A stretch of DNA of 64,000 nt, taken from Pleurostoma richardsiae (Eukaryota; Ascomycota; Sordariomycetes; Calosphaeriales; Pleurostomataceae). The notes under the pieces were generated by a model, which saw only the letters and a list, made by a program, of their open reading frames with translations, had not been told where the DNA came from and searched no databases. This document shows positions 51,684-62,781 of the stretch, piece after piece. The position numbers and the translations under genes are program-made. The DNA is taken from the NCBI GenBank assembly GCA_030052745.1, contig JANBVO010000049.1, positions 62,001 to 126,000 on the forward strand. The letters are read 5' to 3'. Each line of letters begins with the position of its first letter. The first letter of the stretch is position 1.

Positions 51684-53701
51684 ATGCCGTCGACCAAGAA
51701 CATCAATGGCAATAGCCACTTCCCCCAGAAGCTGAAGAACTTCTTCCGTATCAACAGCTTCAACAGCACGGGCGAGAAGGGCGATGGTCACGGCACTTTC
51801 AAGTCCGACAGCAAGACCTCCTTTCGGCAATCCAAGTTCTTCACCACCGTCGGCCGCCTCCGATCGACCACCGTCGCCAGCGAGGGCAACCCTCTGGATG
51901 AGGCCCTGAGCCCTACAGCCTACGCGAACCCCTACTTCGCTCACCAAGGGCAGCCCGGTCTCAGACATCACAACGATGGCTCCGTCCCGCCTAGCCCACC
52001 CGATACCCCGGTATTGAAGGTCCAAGGCCCCAATGGCACCGTCGAGCAGCCTACAGCCGCCACAAAGGAGGAGTTGGCGAGAAAACTACGGAGGGTGGCC
52101 AGCGCCCCCAATGCGCAGGGTCTCTTCTCCAAGGGCGCCAAGGGTAGCGGCGAACGGCCGGCCACGGCCGAACTCGGCAAGGAGCCCCTGGTGGAGAACA
52201 AGAATTCCAGCACGCTCGGCCTGGTCGAAACAAAACCAGAATCAACCGACAGCAACGCCCTAGTTGTCCCAGACGCAGACGTTCTCGGAGCCCTGCCGCC
52301 GCCCGGCCGGTCCTCCCTGGCCTATCGGAGGACTTATAGCTCTAGCTCGATCAAAGTTGGCCATGTCGAGGTCGGCCCGCAGAGCTTTGACAAGATAAAG
52401 CTCATTGGGAAAGGAGATGTGGGAAAGGTGTATTTGGTGAGGGAAAAGAAGAGCGGTAGACTCTATGCCATGAAAGGTTCGTGGCCTCAGACACCGTTCT
52501 CAACTTCCGATTCCCGCTAACAGTTGCAGTCCTGAGCAAGAAGGAGATGATCAAGCGCAACAAGATCAAGAGAGCTCTTGCAGAGCAAGAGATTCTCGCA
52601 ACAAGCAACCACCCATTCATTGTGACACTCTACCATTCATTCCAGTCCGAAGATTACCTCTATCTCTGCATGGAGTATTGCAGTGGCGGCGAGTTTTTCA
52701 GAGCATTACAGACAAGGCCTGGTAAATGCATACCCGAGGACGATGCCCGCTTTTATGCTGCAGAAGTCACTGCCGCTCTGGAGTATCTGCATCTAATGGG
52801 CTTCATTTATCGGGATTTGAAGCCAGAGAGTCAGTCAATTCCTTGCTGTCCGGCCCCCCTAGTGTATCAGGTCCACTGACAACGATTTCTAGACATCCTC
52901 CTGCACCAGTCTGGCCATATCATGCTTTCAGACTTTGACTTGTCGAAGCAGTCAGATCTTCATGGCCGGCCGACTATGATTGTCGGAAAGAACGGCGCCA
53001 GCACGTCGTCGCTACCGACCATTGATACGAAATCCTGTATCGCCAACTTCCGGACAAACTCATTTGTCGGGACGGAGGAATATATCGCCCCGGAGGTTAT
53101 CAAGGGAAGTGGCCATACTAGTGCTGTGGACTGGTGGACGCTGGGTATTCTGATCTACGAGATGCTCTACGGAACGACGCCGTTCAAGGGCAAGAATCGC
53201 AATGCGACGTTTGCGAACATCCTGAGGGAGGATATTCCTTTCCCTGATCATGCGGGCGCTCCTCAAATCTCCAAGTCGGTCTTTCTACTGCCCTTGCTCC
53301 TGCAAGTCTGCCGCTAACTGTGCCTTAGTCTCTGCAAGTCATTGATACGCAAACTTCTCATCAAGGATGAAAACAGGCGGTTAGGTGCCAGAGCTGGAGC
53401 CTCGGACATTAAGGCCCATCCCTTCTTCAGGACCACGCAATGGGCCTTGATTCGGCACATGAAGCCGCCCATCATTCCCCATCAAGGAAGGGGCATTGAC
53501 ACTGTCAACTTCCGCAATGTTAAGGAGAGCGAGAGCGTGGACATCAGTGGCTCCAGGCCTATGAATGGTGTTCCCCTGGATAGTGGACTGGCGACTCCCG
53601 GCGGAGAGACTCCGGATCCTTTTGAAGAGTTCAACAGCGTTACCCTACATCACGAAGGAGACGATAACTATGTGAACGGTTACGACTCAGATCGGCACTA
53701 G
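51684..53701 (+). CDS. nrc2: NRC-2/Fpk1 (Kin82)-type AGC protein kinase, 615 aa
   Basis: Exons 51684-52476, 52530-52829, 52893-53274 and 53329-53701 total 1848 bases. The start [20 protein letters not shown] is chosen; an in-frame ATG seven codons earlier (51663) is possible. A Ser/Pro-rich region of about 230 residues precedes the kinase domain. Kinase motifs are [14 protein letters not shown] (about 241), [24 protein letters not shown] (YRD in place of HRD) and LSDFDLSKQ (DFD in place of DFG, usual for this subfamily). A long activation-loop insert is followed by [20 protein letters not shown], and then [20 protein letters not shown]. Yeast Fpk1/Fpk2 activate phospholipid flippases, and Neurospora NRC-2 holds back conidiation. 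The minimal upstream frame suggests translational control. Confidence 0.93.
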
Positions 53702-54551
53702 TCTCTTGATACGATATGAATGAGGCAGTTAGGAGTTGTGTGTTTGCTATCAAGCCGGATGAGAGCCGAATGAGAGCCGGATGGTCTCTCCTTATCGTCA
53801 CCGACGGATGCCTTGACCCTTCTGGGTCGGTCGGCTGCGTGGAGCTCGGCCTGTCATATTTATTTGCTTTTCAAGCTACGCTCATTTATGAAGAACGTGA
53901 AAGGGGGATAAGCAAGACCAGATGGAAGCAATGGTGGTATGGCGGACTGGCATCCATATTCATCCTCTCCTGGGAGTTCTTATGGCATGGCGTTTCGGAA
54001 GTAAGACTTCGGGAAAATACTGTTCTTTGATCTTTCGACCGTGACAACTGCACAAAGCTAGCATAGCAATGAGAGGACATTGACTGAGTGAGTTTCCTTT
54101 GCCATTTTGGCAGGCTGTTGTGCCTGTCAAAGCATCCACAGAACTGCCGCGTCATATTTCCAGGCCCTTGGTGGACAAATCCTCAGGTTTATCATTTCTA
54201 ATGAAACTCCGCCTTGTTAGGTGTGACGGGGACTCAAAGGTCAGTTGATCTGGCCGCCAGGCCGTAGTTGTCCTGGTGTGAATCCCACCGAGCACTTCCA
54301 TTGGCTCTCCTTCCACCCCCCTGCACATCTCAGCCGCCCTCCTTATATCCCCTGACGGGCTGACTGCTCTTCGCAGCCACGAGGCCTATATCTGGCCATG
54401 GCAAGCCAGCACAGCCTCGGCGATTTATATAGCAGTTTTTGTGGTCTGAAGCACGGCATGGTATCCTGGGTCTGCCATACCCCCTGTAAGAAGGGCTTCT
54501 GAATGGCCATCCATCTCTCCTTTACACTACTGAGCACACACCCGGCCCGAG
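53702..54551. other. Intergenic region
   Basis: 3' flank of the kinase and promoter of the CorA-like gene. No gene is seen. Confidence 0.6.
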
Positions 54552-56588
54552 ATGACGGGTGATATCGACCACCACCACCACAATACCGGCGCTACCGGCG
54601 GACTTCGCTCTCGCAAGCAGTCACTATCACCGTCAACCGCCGCCGTCATCCAATGGGACAAGCAAACTCGCCAGCGCAGGCTCCTAGGCTCGGCCGACGA
54701 CCTCCGCACCGAGTTGGACGCCGCAGGCAGGAAGGGTGACGACTTGACGCGGCTGTTCCTCGTGCACGGCCTGCGCCCCGAATATGTCAGCGTGCTACTC
54801 CAGAGCCGCTCCGTGGACATTGATCCCGTCCTCATCGAGGCGCATGTCGCGCGCAGGGGCTACCGGCCACCTCTCAAGCGGGGGAGGGACGGCGCCGCCC
54901 TGTCCGCGCACTTCGATTATCCGGAGCTGGTCCGGGGCTACGGTGCCGCACTAGTGGGCCGAATCGGCGGGCGCCGGGGGCTATCGGCGGAGGACAAAGA
55001 CGATCTCCGACGTCGCCTTCTCGTTCGACCCGTCTCGGATGCGGAGGACCTGGCTGCCGTATTTTGCCGCGCGTCTCTGTGGGCGACGGAGCAGACCGCC
55101 GTGCTGTTCCTGGACAGGCCAGTGTGGCGAGGTCCGTCGTCGCCGCTGCAGTTGGCGCGCCGGGGCGCCGCCGTGACAGTGCCATATCGGAGGCCGCCAC
55201 CGAGCAGCAGTAGTAGTAGCGACAGTAGCAGCCAGGACGGGAAGAAGTTAGATTTGTGGGCGAGCGACGAGCTCAGCAGCTTGGAGGATATCCTGCTGGA
55301 GACTGTCATGGAGCAGACCCTTCCTGGTGCATGGGGGCAAGGGCTGGCGGACGTCATGGCAGAGCTGGCCTACGACCGCTGGCTCGATCTGTTCGAGGTC
55401 CTCACACCGTATCAGCAGCCTGTCATCCACGACGGCAGCTCGCTATATTGGCAGGTAACACGATTGCTCGAGCAGAACCTCGACGCAGAGAGGCATCTCG
55501 CGCTGCAGGTTGCTCTCAGGGGCGGAGGCAGCCACAGCAGCCCCGACTGGCACGCTCTCCTCGACCGCACGCGTCGGCGCGTCGAGCTGCTGCAGACCGT
55601 GGTCGCGCGCCCCAGCTTCGCCACCAAGGCGTCCTGGTTCTCCACCGGCACGGGGGCCAGCCGCCACAAGAAGTCCGGCCGGATGGAGTCGTCGCTCTCG
55701 GCACCCGCCGCGCTCAGCACCAGCGCCACCGCCGGCGGCGGGCAGACCACGACCACGTCCTCCTCCGCGGCCGCGGCCGACGAGAACAAGCGCAGCCTCG
55801 ACCGCGTCACCTACCTGGGCGGGATCCTGCTGCCCTTCTCCGTGGTGTCGGGGATCCTGTCGATGAACGGCGACTTCGAGCCCGGCTCGGGGCTGTTCTG
55901 GGTGTTCTGGGCCGTCGCGGTGCCGCTGGCGGCGATCACCATACTGATCATCTACGCGGACAGCATACGCAAGGCGGAGGTGTGGGTCGAGATTGCGGCC
56001 GAGGGCGCCATAGCCGCCGGCGGGGGGTGGGAGGAGGGCGGAGAGGCGGAGGGCAAGACGCCGACGCCGCCGCCGCCGACGACGACGAAGCCGGACGCGG
56101 AGGTGCTCCCTCGGTATCGCCAGCCCCGGCGCGGAATCACGTACTACAGCACTGGGGACGAGGTGGTCATCGACATTCCCGAGGAGTCTGGGGAACAAAC
56201 CGGCGCGGATGAAGAGGGGACAGTGGAGATGGAGGCGCTGGCGGGCGTGACTGCGAGGGAGGCCGCCGGAGAGGGCGCCGACGAGGAGACGGACGCGCTG
56301 GGGCGGCAGGAGCCGCGGGTGATCGTGGAGCGCAAGTCGGACGGGTCGATGCCGCGGGCGTGGAAGAGGCAGCAGCTCGGATGGTACGGGGCGTGCAAGC
56401 AGATACTGGGATTCCCGGAGGCGCCGCGGTGGGCGGGAGACATCCCGCTCGGCGGGACGGGGCCGGGGCCGGGGCCGCGCGGCTGGGGCCCGTGGCGGAG
56501 GGGCGGGAGTGGGCTGAGCGGGAGCGGGAGCGGGAGCGGGAGTGGAAGCGGAAGTGGCAAGCAGGGGGCGAGGAAGAGGACGGGATAA
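54552..56588 (+). CDS. CorA-like two-helix membrane protein, 678 aa
   Basis: Single exon, ATG at 54552 (MTGDIDHHHHNTGATGGLRS). The large N-terminal soluble part has the helical, charged pattern of CorA-like cytosolic domains. At about residues 418-475 there are two adjacent membrane helices, VTYLGGILLPFSVVSGILSM and LFWVFWAVAVPLAAITILII, joined by NGDFEPGSG. In true CorA magnesium channels this junction carries GMN; here it is SMN. Such fungal proteins are usually labelled CorA-like or ZntB-like, so ion transport is possible but unproven. The tail after the second helix is long, acidic, and ends in a Gly/Ser dipeptide repeat. GC content is very high, which creates long antisense open frames that are not genes. 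Confidence 0.75.
   Translation: MTGDIDHHHHNTGATGGLRSRKQSLSPSTAAVIQWDKQTRQRRLLGSADDLRTELDAAGRKGDDLTRLFLVHGLRPEYVSVLLQSRSVDIDPVLIEAHVARRGYRPPLKRGRDGAALSAHFDYPELVRGYGAALVGRIGGRRGLSAEDKDDLRRRLLVRPVSDAEDLAAVFCRASLWATEQTAVLFLDRPVWRGPSSPLQLARRGAAVTVPYRRPPPSSSSSSDSSSQDGKKLDLWASDELSSLEDILLETVMEQTLPGAWGQGLADVMAELAYDRWLDLFEVLTPYQQPVIHDGSSLYWQVTRLLEQNLDAERHLALQVALRGGGSHSSPDWHALLDRTRRRVELLQTVVARPSFATKASWFSTGTGASRHKKSGRMESSLSAPAALSTSATAGGGQTTTTSSSAAAADENKRSLDRVTYLGGILLPFSVVSGILSMNGDFEPGSGLFWVFWAVAVPLAAITILIIYADSIRKAEVWVEIAAEGAIAAGGGWEEGGEAEGKTPTPPPPTTTKPDAEVLPRYRQPRRGITYYSTGDEVVIDIPEESGEQTGADEEGTVEMEALAGVTAREAAGEGADEETDALGRQEPRVIVERKSDGSMPRAWKRQQLGWYGACKQILGFPEAPRWAGDIPLGGTGPGPGPRGWGPWRRGGSGLSGSGSGSGSGSGSGKQGARKRTG
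56515..56560 (+). repeat. GGGAGC-type coding microsatellite (Gly-Ser repeat)
   Basis: Tandem GGGAGC/GGAAGC units encode the (GlySer)n tail of the CorA-like protein. Confidence 0.8.
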
Positions 56589-58970
56589 GGCCGGAGAGTG
56601 GGCTGGCAGATGGGCTGCGGCTGGCTCGGCAGGGGCATGGTTCACGAATGAGTGGTTCCATTACTGAGTAGAGGTACTAAGGGGGCAGTCATACGACGAA
56701 CAAATCCGTCATGATGATCATGTTTGAGCCCCGTGGTATTGTACAGTACGTCCATGACCCTTGCAGTTCTATGTTGGCGTAAGAGTATGAGGTACGACAG
56801 CCTGATAAAGGGTTTGTCTAGATCCCTTCAGCCCTGGAGGGGATTACACACATCACTAGCAAACAAAGAGATTTGATTTGTACCGCCACTCATGATGTGG
56901 CTTTCTGACGAGGTGTCTTGGAGTAGCTTTACCGGCCACTACTAAGCCGAGGTACCAGCACCGACGGCGAGACGTCTTTATCTGCTGCGGCCGCGAATTC
57001 ATTAGAGTCCAAATATCGGGCGCCCTTTGATGCCCGCCTGCGTACTCGAGCTGTCCCTGCAGTCGCTTGGCCATGGCGTCCGGGTATTCCAGTGTGTTCA
57101 TCGAGAGGAGAGATGCCGGCGGAGCGAACCTCCGATACAGGTGCAGGTGTAGCATGATACTTGTGAGAGGCGGGCCAACTAGAAACACTGGCCAGGCGTC
57201 AAATCTTGCCGGATTAAATGGATGGCGACCTGGTGTCTATAGGCACAGGCACGCATCCGGATAGTGTCAAGGACTACCTGATCTATTGTCACTCATCCAC
57301 GACGTCTCAGGTTCTCGGGTAGCTACCTAGCTATAGAAATAGGGGAGTAGGAATCAATGCAAGGCATAAATGAAGTATCCACTGCGATAGCTATGAGTAT
57401 TGCACCCTAGATGCAGTATGGAGGACCTTGCAAAAAGAACTGTCCCACCACTTAACACCAATGGTTTAACAGTAAAACACAGTCTACCATACAGTATTTC
57501 CCACTACCTCTTCGGGGAGGTTGAACTGAAAGTCCCACTGTACGGAGCAGCTACAAGTTACAACCTACAGGGCCTCGAAACCTTCAGGGGGAGGCCCTAT
57601 AACAAAGTCCGCCTGCAAGCCAAATCCCGCACTGTTAAATGCCGGGTTAGTCGGAGACGGAGACAACCTTTTGGTATGGCCCTCCGTACCTTACCGAGGC
57701 GATTCCCACAGAGGTGGTCCGGAGCATCCAGGTTGAGGCTGTCTTAGTCAGCTCCCTCGCAGTCCTGCGGCTCAACCCAAAGTGCTGTACCTAAGCGGCT
57801 ACGATCGTAGACAAGGTACCTCGAACTCCGTCCTCAAGCGAAGAACGGCGAAAACCGTGTGTGAATAGGTAAGCTTGGTATCATGCATTACATACCGTAT
57901 GCAGTGTAGTGTCATGGGCGACGATGCTCGCAAGTGCCGACTGGATGAGCGTTTGTTGCCTGGATTGCATATTTGCGAAGCTTACTGAGGCTCTTTTGTC
58001 CCACCTTCTCCTCTGCGGGGCAAAGCTGCTCTCACAGAACACCTTCTGCGTCATTGTCACCCGCACGTCCACCGACAATTCCGTCCCAGACAGATCAATG
58101 TTAACATCCTCGCATCTTCCCGAAAGGTCAAGAGAACCCAGTAAAGTGATGGTACCTACAAGCCCTTCAGTGCATGCAGTAGCCGGACGATCGATCAGGA
58201 GTTGCTCGAAGGAACCTTGGGCTTCGGTAGGCGGGGCATTGGGCTGTTTCCCTTATCTTATCGCAGGCAAGTTACCAGATGTGGTTGCTGGGCACCACCA
58301 TGAGGTCAGAATGGAAGCTGCAAGCTTGCGGCAGAAATGCCCCTCAAAACGCCTGAAGGGTACATGCGAGTGACAAAGCAGCCTGCGCAGTGACCTCACA
58401 GCTTGCCCCTCTGCAGTCAATACAGCAAAAAACACTCCCAACTGTAGTACCATCCGCAGTTGCCCTGGAGTGAGCAGGCAGGGCAAGGCAGTAGTGCAGG
58501 AGGGCCCAGTTTCTGGTAGTTGCCTCCAGACTGAATTCTCCGCTGTCGAATCGTCTGCTTGGTTCTCCTGCGCTCCAAGCTTTTCTAGCTGGAAGGCACT
58601 GGCCACTTGGAGATGCTGCGGGAAGGCTGCAGAAGGGGCTGGAGTATCCGCTGAAAATTCGAGGTACTTCTTTGTACCCTCTTTTTAGAATCTTCTAGTC
58701 ATCCATCGAACCTCTGGGCCCCACCCTCGACAATATTAAAACTCAGGCTGCCCTGAAGGCTCCCAGCACTTCTCCTCCTCTTCCACACCACAATCCTGAG
58801 TGAAATAGATCAAACGATCCATTCCTCTTCTCTCACCTTTCTAATACCACGCGAAATCAACCGTCTCCAAGTTTTTGGGACGCGAATCCATTTCTCTCAC
58901 ACGACTGTCTTTTCTCACTTCTGCCCCTCACTTTCCGCAATAATACCCCACATCTCTCACATCTTTCACA
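56589..58970. other. Gene-empty block and hsp70 promoter
   Basis: 2.4 kb without a supportable gene. The last about 350 bases are the hsp70 promoter and pyrimidine-rich leader. No repeat structure or transposase remnant is recognised. Confidence 0.5.
58653..58695 (+). promoter_or_regulatory. Candidate heat-shock elements upstream of hsp70
   Basis: Two GAAnnTTC modules, at 58653-58660 (GAAAATTC) and 58688-58695 (GAATCTTC), 35 bases apart. They lie about 280-320 bases before the ATG and upstream of a TATA-like ATATTAAA at 58733-58740. GAAnnTTC is half or more of the known Hsf1 site; the third unit is imperfect. Confidence 0.5.
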
Positions 58971-60974
58971 ATGGCGCCCGCTGTCGGTATTGATCTGGGC
59001 ACGACGTACTCGTGCGTCGGTGTCTTCAGAGATGACCGGATCGAGATTATTGCCAACGACCAGGGCAACCGGACGACGCCCTCCTTTGTCGCCTTCACGG
59101 ACACGGAGCGTCTGATCGGTGATGCCGCCAAGAACCAGGTCGCCATGAACCCTCACAACACCGTCTTCGACGCCAAGCGTCTGATTGGCCGGAAGTTCAG
59201 CGACCCCGAGGTCCAGGCCGACATGAAGCACTTCCCCTTCAAGGTCATCGAGAAGAACGGCAAGCCCGTCATCGAGGTCGAGTTCAAGGGCGAGACCAAG
59301 CACTTCACGCCCGAGGAGATCTCCTCGATGGTCCTCACCAAGATGCGTGAGACCGCTGAGGCATACCTGGGTGGCACCGTCAACAACGCTGTCGTCACCG
59401 TTCCCGCCTACTTCAACGACTCTCAACGCCAGGCCACCAAGGATGCTGGTCTCATCGCTGGTCTGAATGTCCTCCGTATCATCAACGAGCCTACGGCTGC
59501 CGCTATCGCCTACGGTCTCGACAAGAAGGTCGAGGGCGAGCGGAATGTTCTCATCTTCGACCTGGGTGGCGGTACTTTCGATGTGTCCCTTCTGACTATC
59601 GAGGAGGGTATCTTCGAGGTCAAGTCTACCGCCGGTGACACTCACCTGGGTGGTGAGGACTTCGACAACCGCCTCGTCAACCACTTCGTTAATGAATTCA
59701 AGAGGAAATACAAGAAGGGTAAGAAAATTCCTTGCATTAATTTACATTCGGATAATTTGGACCATGGGCTAACATTTCCTTTAGACCTCTCCTCCAACGC
59801 CCGTGCTCTGCGTCGTCTCCGCACTGCTTGCGAGCGTGCCAAGCGGACTCTGTCTTCGTCTGCTCAGACCTCCATTGAGATCGACTCCCTGTTCGAGGGT
59901 ATCGACTTCTACACCAGCATTACCCGTGCTCGTTTCGAGGAGCTCTGCCAGGATCTGTTCCGCTCCACCCTCCAGCCTGTTGACCGTGTCTTGACCGATG
60001 CCAAGATCGACAAGTCCCAGGTTCACGAGATTGTCCTTGTCGGTGGTTCCACCCGTATTCCCCGCATCCAGAAGCTTATCACCGACTACTTCAACGGCAA
60101 GGAGCCCAACAAGTCCATCAACCCCGATGAGGCTGTTGCCTACGGTGCTGCCGTCCAGGCTGCCATCCTGTCTGGCGACACTAGCTCCAAGTCCACCAAC
60201 GAGATCCTGCTGCTCGACGTTGCCCCTCTGTCCCTTGGTATCGAGACTGCTGGTGGCATGATGACTAAGTTGATTCCCCGCAACACCACTATCCCCACCA
60301 AGAAGTCGGAGGTCTTCTCCACCTTCTCCGACAACCAGCCTGGTGTGCTCATCCAGGTCTACGAGGGTGAGCGCCAGCGCACCAAGGACAACAACCTGCT
60401 CGGCAAGTTCGAGCTCACTGGCATCCCTCCCGCGCCTCGTGGTGTTCCCCAGATTGAGGTTACCTTCGATCTCGATGCCAACGGTATCATGAATGTCTCC
60501 GCTCTCGAGAAGGGCACTGGAAAGAGCAACAAGATTGTCATTACTAATGACAAGGGTCGTCTTTCCAAGGAGGACATTGAGCGCATGCTTTCCGAGGCTG
60601 AGAAGTACAAGGAGGAGGATGAGGCTGAGGGTCGCCGTGTCGCTGCCAAGAACGGCCTTGAGTCGTATGCCTACTCCCTGCGCAACACTCTCAGCGACTC
60701 CAAGGTCGATGAGAAGCTCGATGCCGGTGACAAGCAGAAGCTCACTGAGGAGATCGACAAGATCGTCTCTTGGCTCGACGAGAACCAGCAGGCTACCCGC
60801 GAGGAGTACGAGGAGCGCCAGAAGGAGCTTGAGGGTGTCGCCAACCCCATCATGATGAAGTTCTACGGCTCAGCTGGTGCTGGTGGCATGCCCGGTGGCA
60901 TGCCCGGTGCTGCTCCTGGCGGCGCTCCTGGTGCCACCCACGATGACGGCCCCACCGTTGAGGAGGTTGACTAA
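58971..60974 (+). CDS. hsp70: Cytosolic Hsp70 (Ssa type), 645 aa
   Basis: Exons 58971-59718 and 59785-60974 total 1938 bases. The start is [19 protein letters not shown]. Phosphate-binding and ATPase motifs are [14 protein letters not shown] and [20 protein letters not shown], followed by the interdomain linker region and a substrate-binding domain with [20 protein letters not shown]. The C-terminus is [14 protein letters not shown] then PTVEEVD. The EEVD tail, which binds TPR co-chaperones, marks the cytosolic/nuclear form. It folds new and stress-damaged proteins using ATP. The single 66-base intron interrupts KYKK-DLSSN; it is a multiple of three with no stop, so the unspliced frame stays open. 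Codon bias is strong. Confidence 0.97.
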   Translation: MAPAVGIDLGTTYSCVGVFRDDRIEIIANDQGNRTTPSFVAFTDTERLIGDAAKNQVAMNPHNTVFDAKRLIGRKFSDPEVQADMKHFPFKVIEKNGKPVIEVEFKGETKHFTPEEISSMVLTKMRETAEAYLGGTVNNAVVTVPAYFNDSQRQATKDAGLIAGLNVLRIINEPTAAAIAYGLDKKVEGERNVLIFDLGGGTFDVSLLTIEEGIFEVKSTAGDTHLGGEDFDNRLVNHFVNEFKRKYKKGKKIPCINLHSDNLDHGLTFPLDLSSNARALRRLRTACERAKRTLSSSAQTSIEIDSLFEGIDFYTSITRARFEELCQDLFRSTLQPVDRVLTDAKIDKSQVHEIVLVGGSTRIPRIQKLITDYFNGKEPNKSINPDEAVAYGAAVQAAILSGDTSSKSTNEILLLDVAPLSLGIETAGGMMTKLIPRNTTIPTKKSEVFSTFSDNQPGVLIQVYEGERQRTKDNNLLGKFELTGIPPAPRGVPQIEVTFDLDANGIMNVSALEKGTGKSNKIVITNDKGRLSKEDIERMLSEAEKYKEEDEAEGRRVAAKNGLESYAYSLRNTLSDSKVDEKLDAGDKQKLTEEIDKIVSWLDENQQATREEYEERQKELEGVANPIMMKFYGSAGAGGMPGGMPGAAPGGAPGATHDDGPTVEEVD

Positions 60975-61442
60975 ATGGTCTCTCCCCGGGGAAGTCATGT
61001 GTCTTTCAAGCTCTAGATTGGAACTGTGCCGCCGAGAAAGCAGTGCGCACTCGACGACGCAGGGTAGTTTAGGGATTTCCGGAACAAATGGGCTAGACGT
61101 TGCGTTGATCATTACGACTTTGACGAACATGGGGCAAAAGTTCCGGCCGGTTATATTGCATGGGTTGTACAGTTAATCAGTTCTGAGATTCCCAATGAAT
61201 TCAATAAAATTCATACAAAAACAATGACTTCTTTCGTGCGAAATGTGTGCGCATTGTAGTGGTGCACAATGTCTAGAGTAACTGGCTATCGTCGTCTTGA
61301 GAATCCCCAAGTAGCCGAATAAAATAGCAAAACGCTCATCGATCGACATTGTATACTCCCGGTTCTCGTCGAGCAGTATTAATGAATGTACAGTCAGTCA
61401 CATTGAGTGATTGATTCTCTCCCAAACAGAGTATTAACATTC
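60975..61442. other. Convergent 3' flanks
   Basis: 3' regions of hsp70 and the Emi1-like gene. AATAAA-like signals are present near 61202 and 61318 on the plus strand. Confidence 0.6.
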
Positions 61443-62270
61443 CTACAGCCCCTCCCTGATCCTCCGCAGCCTCTCCATCTCGGCCTTCTGCCACTCCGCG
61501 TCGCTGGCATCGGGCCGCTCGTACGTCTCGGCGAAGGCGGTCCCGAGCGGGACCTTCTCCTCCCTCTCACGCCAGACGTCCTCGCTGCTGGGCTTCCCGT
61601 GGTACTTGTCGAGCTCCCGGGCGCGGTAGTGGGCGCGGATGGCGTCCTCGCGCATCTTGGGTGCGTAGGCCTTGGTGCGCATGCAGAACCAGAAGTCGTC
61701 CCAGTGGTCGCTGCAGGAGCGCATGGAGCCGGCGCGGTAGACGGAGGTCCACTGCCCGCCGACGGACTGGCAGTAGAAGGCCTGGTTGAAGGCCTGCTGG
61801 CAGGACATCTCGGTGGGGAGGAGGGACTCGGCGAGGGGGGAGAGGGTTTGGGGTCTGTCGGTCTCGGATTGGGGGGAAGCTGGGGGTGGTTGTATCTGAG
61901 CGAGTTCCGGCTCGGACGCTGTCCGGGAGGAGGATGAGGGAGTGGACGGGTCGGCTGTTGTGGTTGAGGAGGAGGATGAAGAGGAGCGGGAGAACCACGA
62001 CGACCAGGAGGACTTGGGCGCCGGCTCGGATGATGCAGGCGGTGGTGATGCTTGTTTCGGCGGAGGAGGAGCCGGGTCTGCTGGCCTACTGCTGCCCGTG
62101 TCGGTCTGGAACAGGGCTAGGAACTTCTGGATCTCGGGGTCGACATCTGAACTGGGCTGCGCCGGTGCTGATGCGGCTGCTTGTGCTTGTGCTGGTGTCT
62201 GCTCCTGCGGTTGGCTCTGCCCTGTTGACGAAGGCTCTGCCTGCGTCTGGTCTGCCCACAGCCAACCCAT
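61443..62270 (-). CDS. emi1: Emi1-like (DUF3128) twin CX9C protein, 275 aa
   Basis: Single exon. The first ATG is at 62270 (MGWLWADQTQAEPSS); the frame is open further upstream but without an ATG. Residues about 20-150 are Ser/Pro/Gln-rich and disordered. The conserved part, from about residue 155, has CQQAFNQAFYC and CSDHWDDFWFC, two exact CX9C motifs separated by about 18 residues. KYHGKPSSEDVW and the C-terminal charged helix (SDAEWQKAEMERLRRIREG) follow. Twin CX9C proteins are typically oxidised by Mia40 in the mitochondrial intermembrane space. Yeast EMI1 was named for a role in early meiotic gene induction. It is divergent with the mitochondrial gene Yme2, 507 bases away. Confidence 0.85.
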   Translation of the reverse strand: MGWLWADQTQAEPSSTGQSQPQEQTPAQAQAAASAPAQPSSDVDPEIQKFLALFQTDTGSSRPADPAPPPPKQASPPPASSEPAPKSSWSSWFSRSSSSSSSTTTADPSTPSSSSRTASEPELAQIQPPPASPQSETDRPQTLSPLAESLLPTEMSCQQAFNQAFYCQSVGGQWTSVYRAGSMRSCSDHWDDFWFCMRTKAYAPKMREDAIRAHYRARELDKYHGKPSSEDVWREREEKVPLGTAFAETYERPDASDAEWQKAEMERLRRIREGL

Positions 62271-62769
62271 TGCGCCTCGGTGTCCGACGATATCAAGTTG
62301 GTTTATGGCGCCTCCACTCAAGATCGGAGCGTATCTATGGTCTTAGACTGTGAGCTGATAGCTGATTGAGGGGTAGAGAGAAGGTTGTCGCCGAGTCCCG
62401 TGATCGTCGTCTTGCGTTGCACTCGGCACAGATTCTTCGCATGCGAAAAAGAGTCCACTCCATCCCCCGCCAGGCGCCAGGCCATGGGATGGATGATCGC
62501 CCAATGGCACGGACTAACGCAGGAGCTATGGCCATCGCCGCAGCTGCCATCGGGCGGCTGGAAAGACACGGCGGGGCCAATCGCCTTAGCGGGCTTCGAT
62601 GAGGTCACTGGCGGGAAGTGGCCCGAGGTTCGCAAAATGACGGAGGTCTTGGAGTAGCAAATAAATACACAAAAAAGGAAGAAATACTTCGAAGAGAAGC
62701 CACATCTGTGGGCTGCCGCTCTCTCGTCTTAGTTACTCTCGCTTGTGCAGGTGCTTCTCTCTGCTGGCC
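62271..62769. other. Divergent promoter of the Emi1-like gene and yme2
   Basis: About 500 bases shared by two genes for mitochondrial proteins. No specific site is recognised. Confidence 0.5.
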
Positions 62770-62781
62770 ATGCAGCAATGA
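62770..62781 (+). promoter_or_regulatory. Three-codon upstream open reading frame overlapping the yme2 start
   Basis: ATGCAGCAATGA encodes Met-Gln-Gln-stop. Its stop overlaps the yme2 start codon (62778) in the tetranucleotide ATGA. A ribosome finishing this frame would sit on the main start, so coupled termination-reinitiation is possible. Confidence 0.6.

Noticed and set aside
55256-56645. Several long open frames, up to 400 codons, opposite or out of frame with the CorA-like gene
   Set aside because: Products are Arg/Pro/Ala-rich as expected from very GC-rich DNA, with no motif; the sense frame carries the membrane helices.
58857-59684. Long open frame antisense to hsp70
   Set aside because: Antisense frames over hsp70 are a known artefact of its codon bias. 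It has no domain, and the sense gene is certain.
61407-62346. Valine/Gly-rich frames opposite the Emi1-like gene
   Set aside because: The minus-strand frame holds the twin CX9C motifs; the others are its complement.
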